DNA from: Pseudomonadota bacterium
GTDB lineage: Bacteria; Pseudomonadota; Alphaproteobacteria; Acetobacterales; Acetobacteraceae
Direction of reading: 5' to 3'
NCBI GenBank assembly: GCA_021828605.1
Contig: JAJZEG010000242.1
Coordinates: forward strand, 1-6,305
Length of the DNA stretch: 6,305 bases
A program made the position numbers and the translations under genes. Each line of letters begins with the position of its first letter. Position 1 is the first letter of the stretch. The notes under the pieces are model-generated. The model was not told the origin of the DNA. It searched no databases and worked only from the letters and a program-made list of their open reading frames with translations. Of this stretch, positions 6,012 to 6,305 are shown one piece after another.

Positions 6012-6305
6012 TCACACCTCCGCCCAATCCTCGACGCGTAACCCCACCACCCGAGAAAACTCCCGCATATTGTTGGTCACCAGAACGCATTCGGTAGCAA
6101 GCGCGTGTCCGGCGATCATGGAATCGTTGCCTCCGATGGGCGTTCCCTTGGCGCCCAAATCCTGCCGGATACGCATGGTCGCTTCGGCAGCCTCCCGCTC
6201 CCACGGCAAAATGATGGATAAACGGGCAACAAACGCCTCAACAAGCGCCGCATGTCGCGGCGATGCGTTCTTGCCAATGGTACCGAGCAGCATCTCATAA
6301 TAGGT
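6012..6305 (-). CDS. vapC: VapC-type PIN-domain toxin ribonuclease, 5' end missing
   Basis: The gene enters from the right edge; the last 97 residues are visible and the N-terminal part with the first catalytic Asp is outside. PIN-domain VapC proteins are Mg2+-dependent RNases of type II toxin-antitoxin systems, many of which cut tRNA. Visible signs are TYYEML (residues 1-6) with the conserved acidic Glu4, GTPIGGNDSMIAGHALA (54-70) with catalytic Asp61, and VLVTNNMREFSRVVGLRVEDW (74-94), the strongly conserved C-terminal block. The usual fourth acidic position is Asn (about 79), as in many TNN-type VapC/MvpA-like proteins. The cognate vapB antitoxin would normally lie just upstream, beyond the window. 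It ends in TGA at 6014-6012 and is immediately followed by a possible mini-ORF. Confidence 0.88.
   Translation of the reverse strand, partial: TYYEMLLGTIGKNASPRHAALVEAFVARLSIILPWEREAAEATMRIRQDLGAKGTPIGGNDSMIAGHALATECVLVTNNMREFSRVVGLRVEDWAEV

Noticed and set aside
5893..6300. 135-codon plus-strand frame over the vapC region
   Set aside because: It is antisense to the well-supported PIN-domain C terminus and shows no motif of its own.

Overview
The window looks like chromosomal DNA from an alphaproteobacterium. GC content is fairly high. The coupled Ppx/GppA phosphatase and rlmE pair and the general protein character recall Rhodospirillales/Acetobacteraceae, but the family-level placement is an impression from sequence style, not a computed result. 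There is no rRNA, CRISPR array, insertion sequence or integrase in view.

Left part (1-3850). A glycosyltransferase family 4 gene, cut by the left edge, runs rightwards and ends at 700. It meets, tail to tail, a leftward operon of three TadE/TadG-type genes, and the two stop codons overlap in the four bases CTAA. In transcription order the operon is: a 659-residue TadG-like protein with an N-terminal anchor and a long Asn/Ser/Thr/Gly-rich exported domain (3742-1763); a TadE-like pseudopilin (1721-1173); and a second TadE-like pseudopilin (1176-697), started by a GTGA overlap. Together they look like the surface or minor-pilin part of a tight-adherence system. No ATPase, secretin, TadB/C or prepilin peptidase gene is visible here. 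A 108-base AT-rich gap (3743-3850) probably carries the operon promoter.

Middle part (3851-5749). Also leftward are a short Ppx/GppA-family phosphatase (5601-4531) and the 23S rRNA 2'-O-ribose methyltransferase RlmE (4534-3851), joined by an ATGA overlap. The phosphatase would act on polyphosphate or (p)ppGpp, and RlmE completes the large ribosomal subunit, so the pair is a housekeeping unit tied to growth and ribosome state. A 148-base divergent gap separates it from the next gene.

Right part (5750-6305). A complete tRNA-Gln (anticodon CTG, CCA encoded) runs rightwards. It is followed by a small stem-loop, then by the 3' end of a leftward PIN-domain VapC toxin gene cut by the right edge. 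A 21-codon hydrophobic, glycine-rich ORF with a good Shine-Dalgarno sequence starts five bases after the vapC stop and may be an unannotated small protein. The tRNA next to a toxin gene hints at an accessory-region boundary, but no att repeat or integrase is visible.

The least ordinary items are the three-gene Tad-type operon with its unusual large protein, and the vapC-linked mini-ORF. I did not find convincing evidence for a wholly new system.
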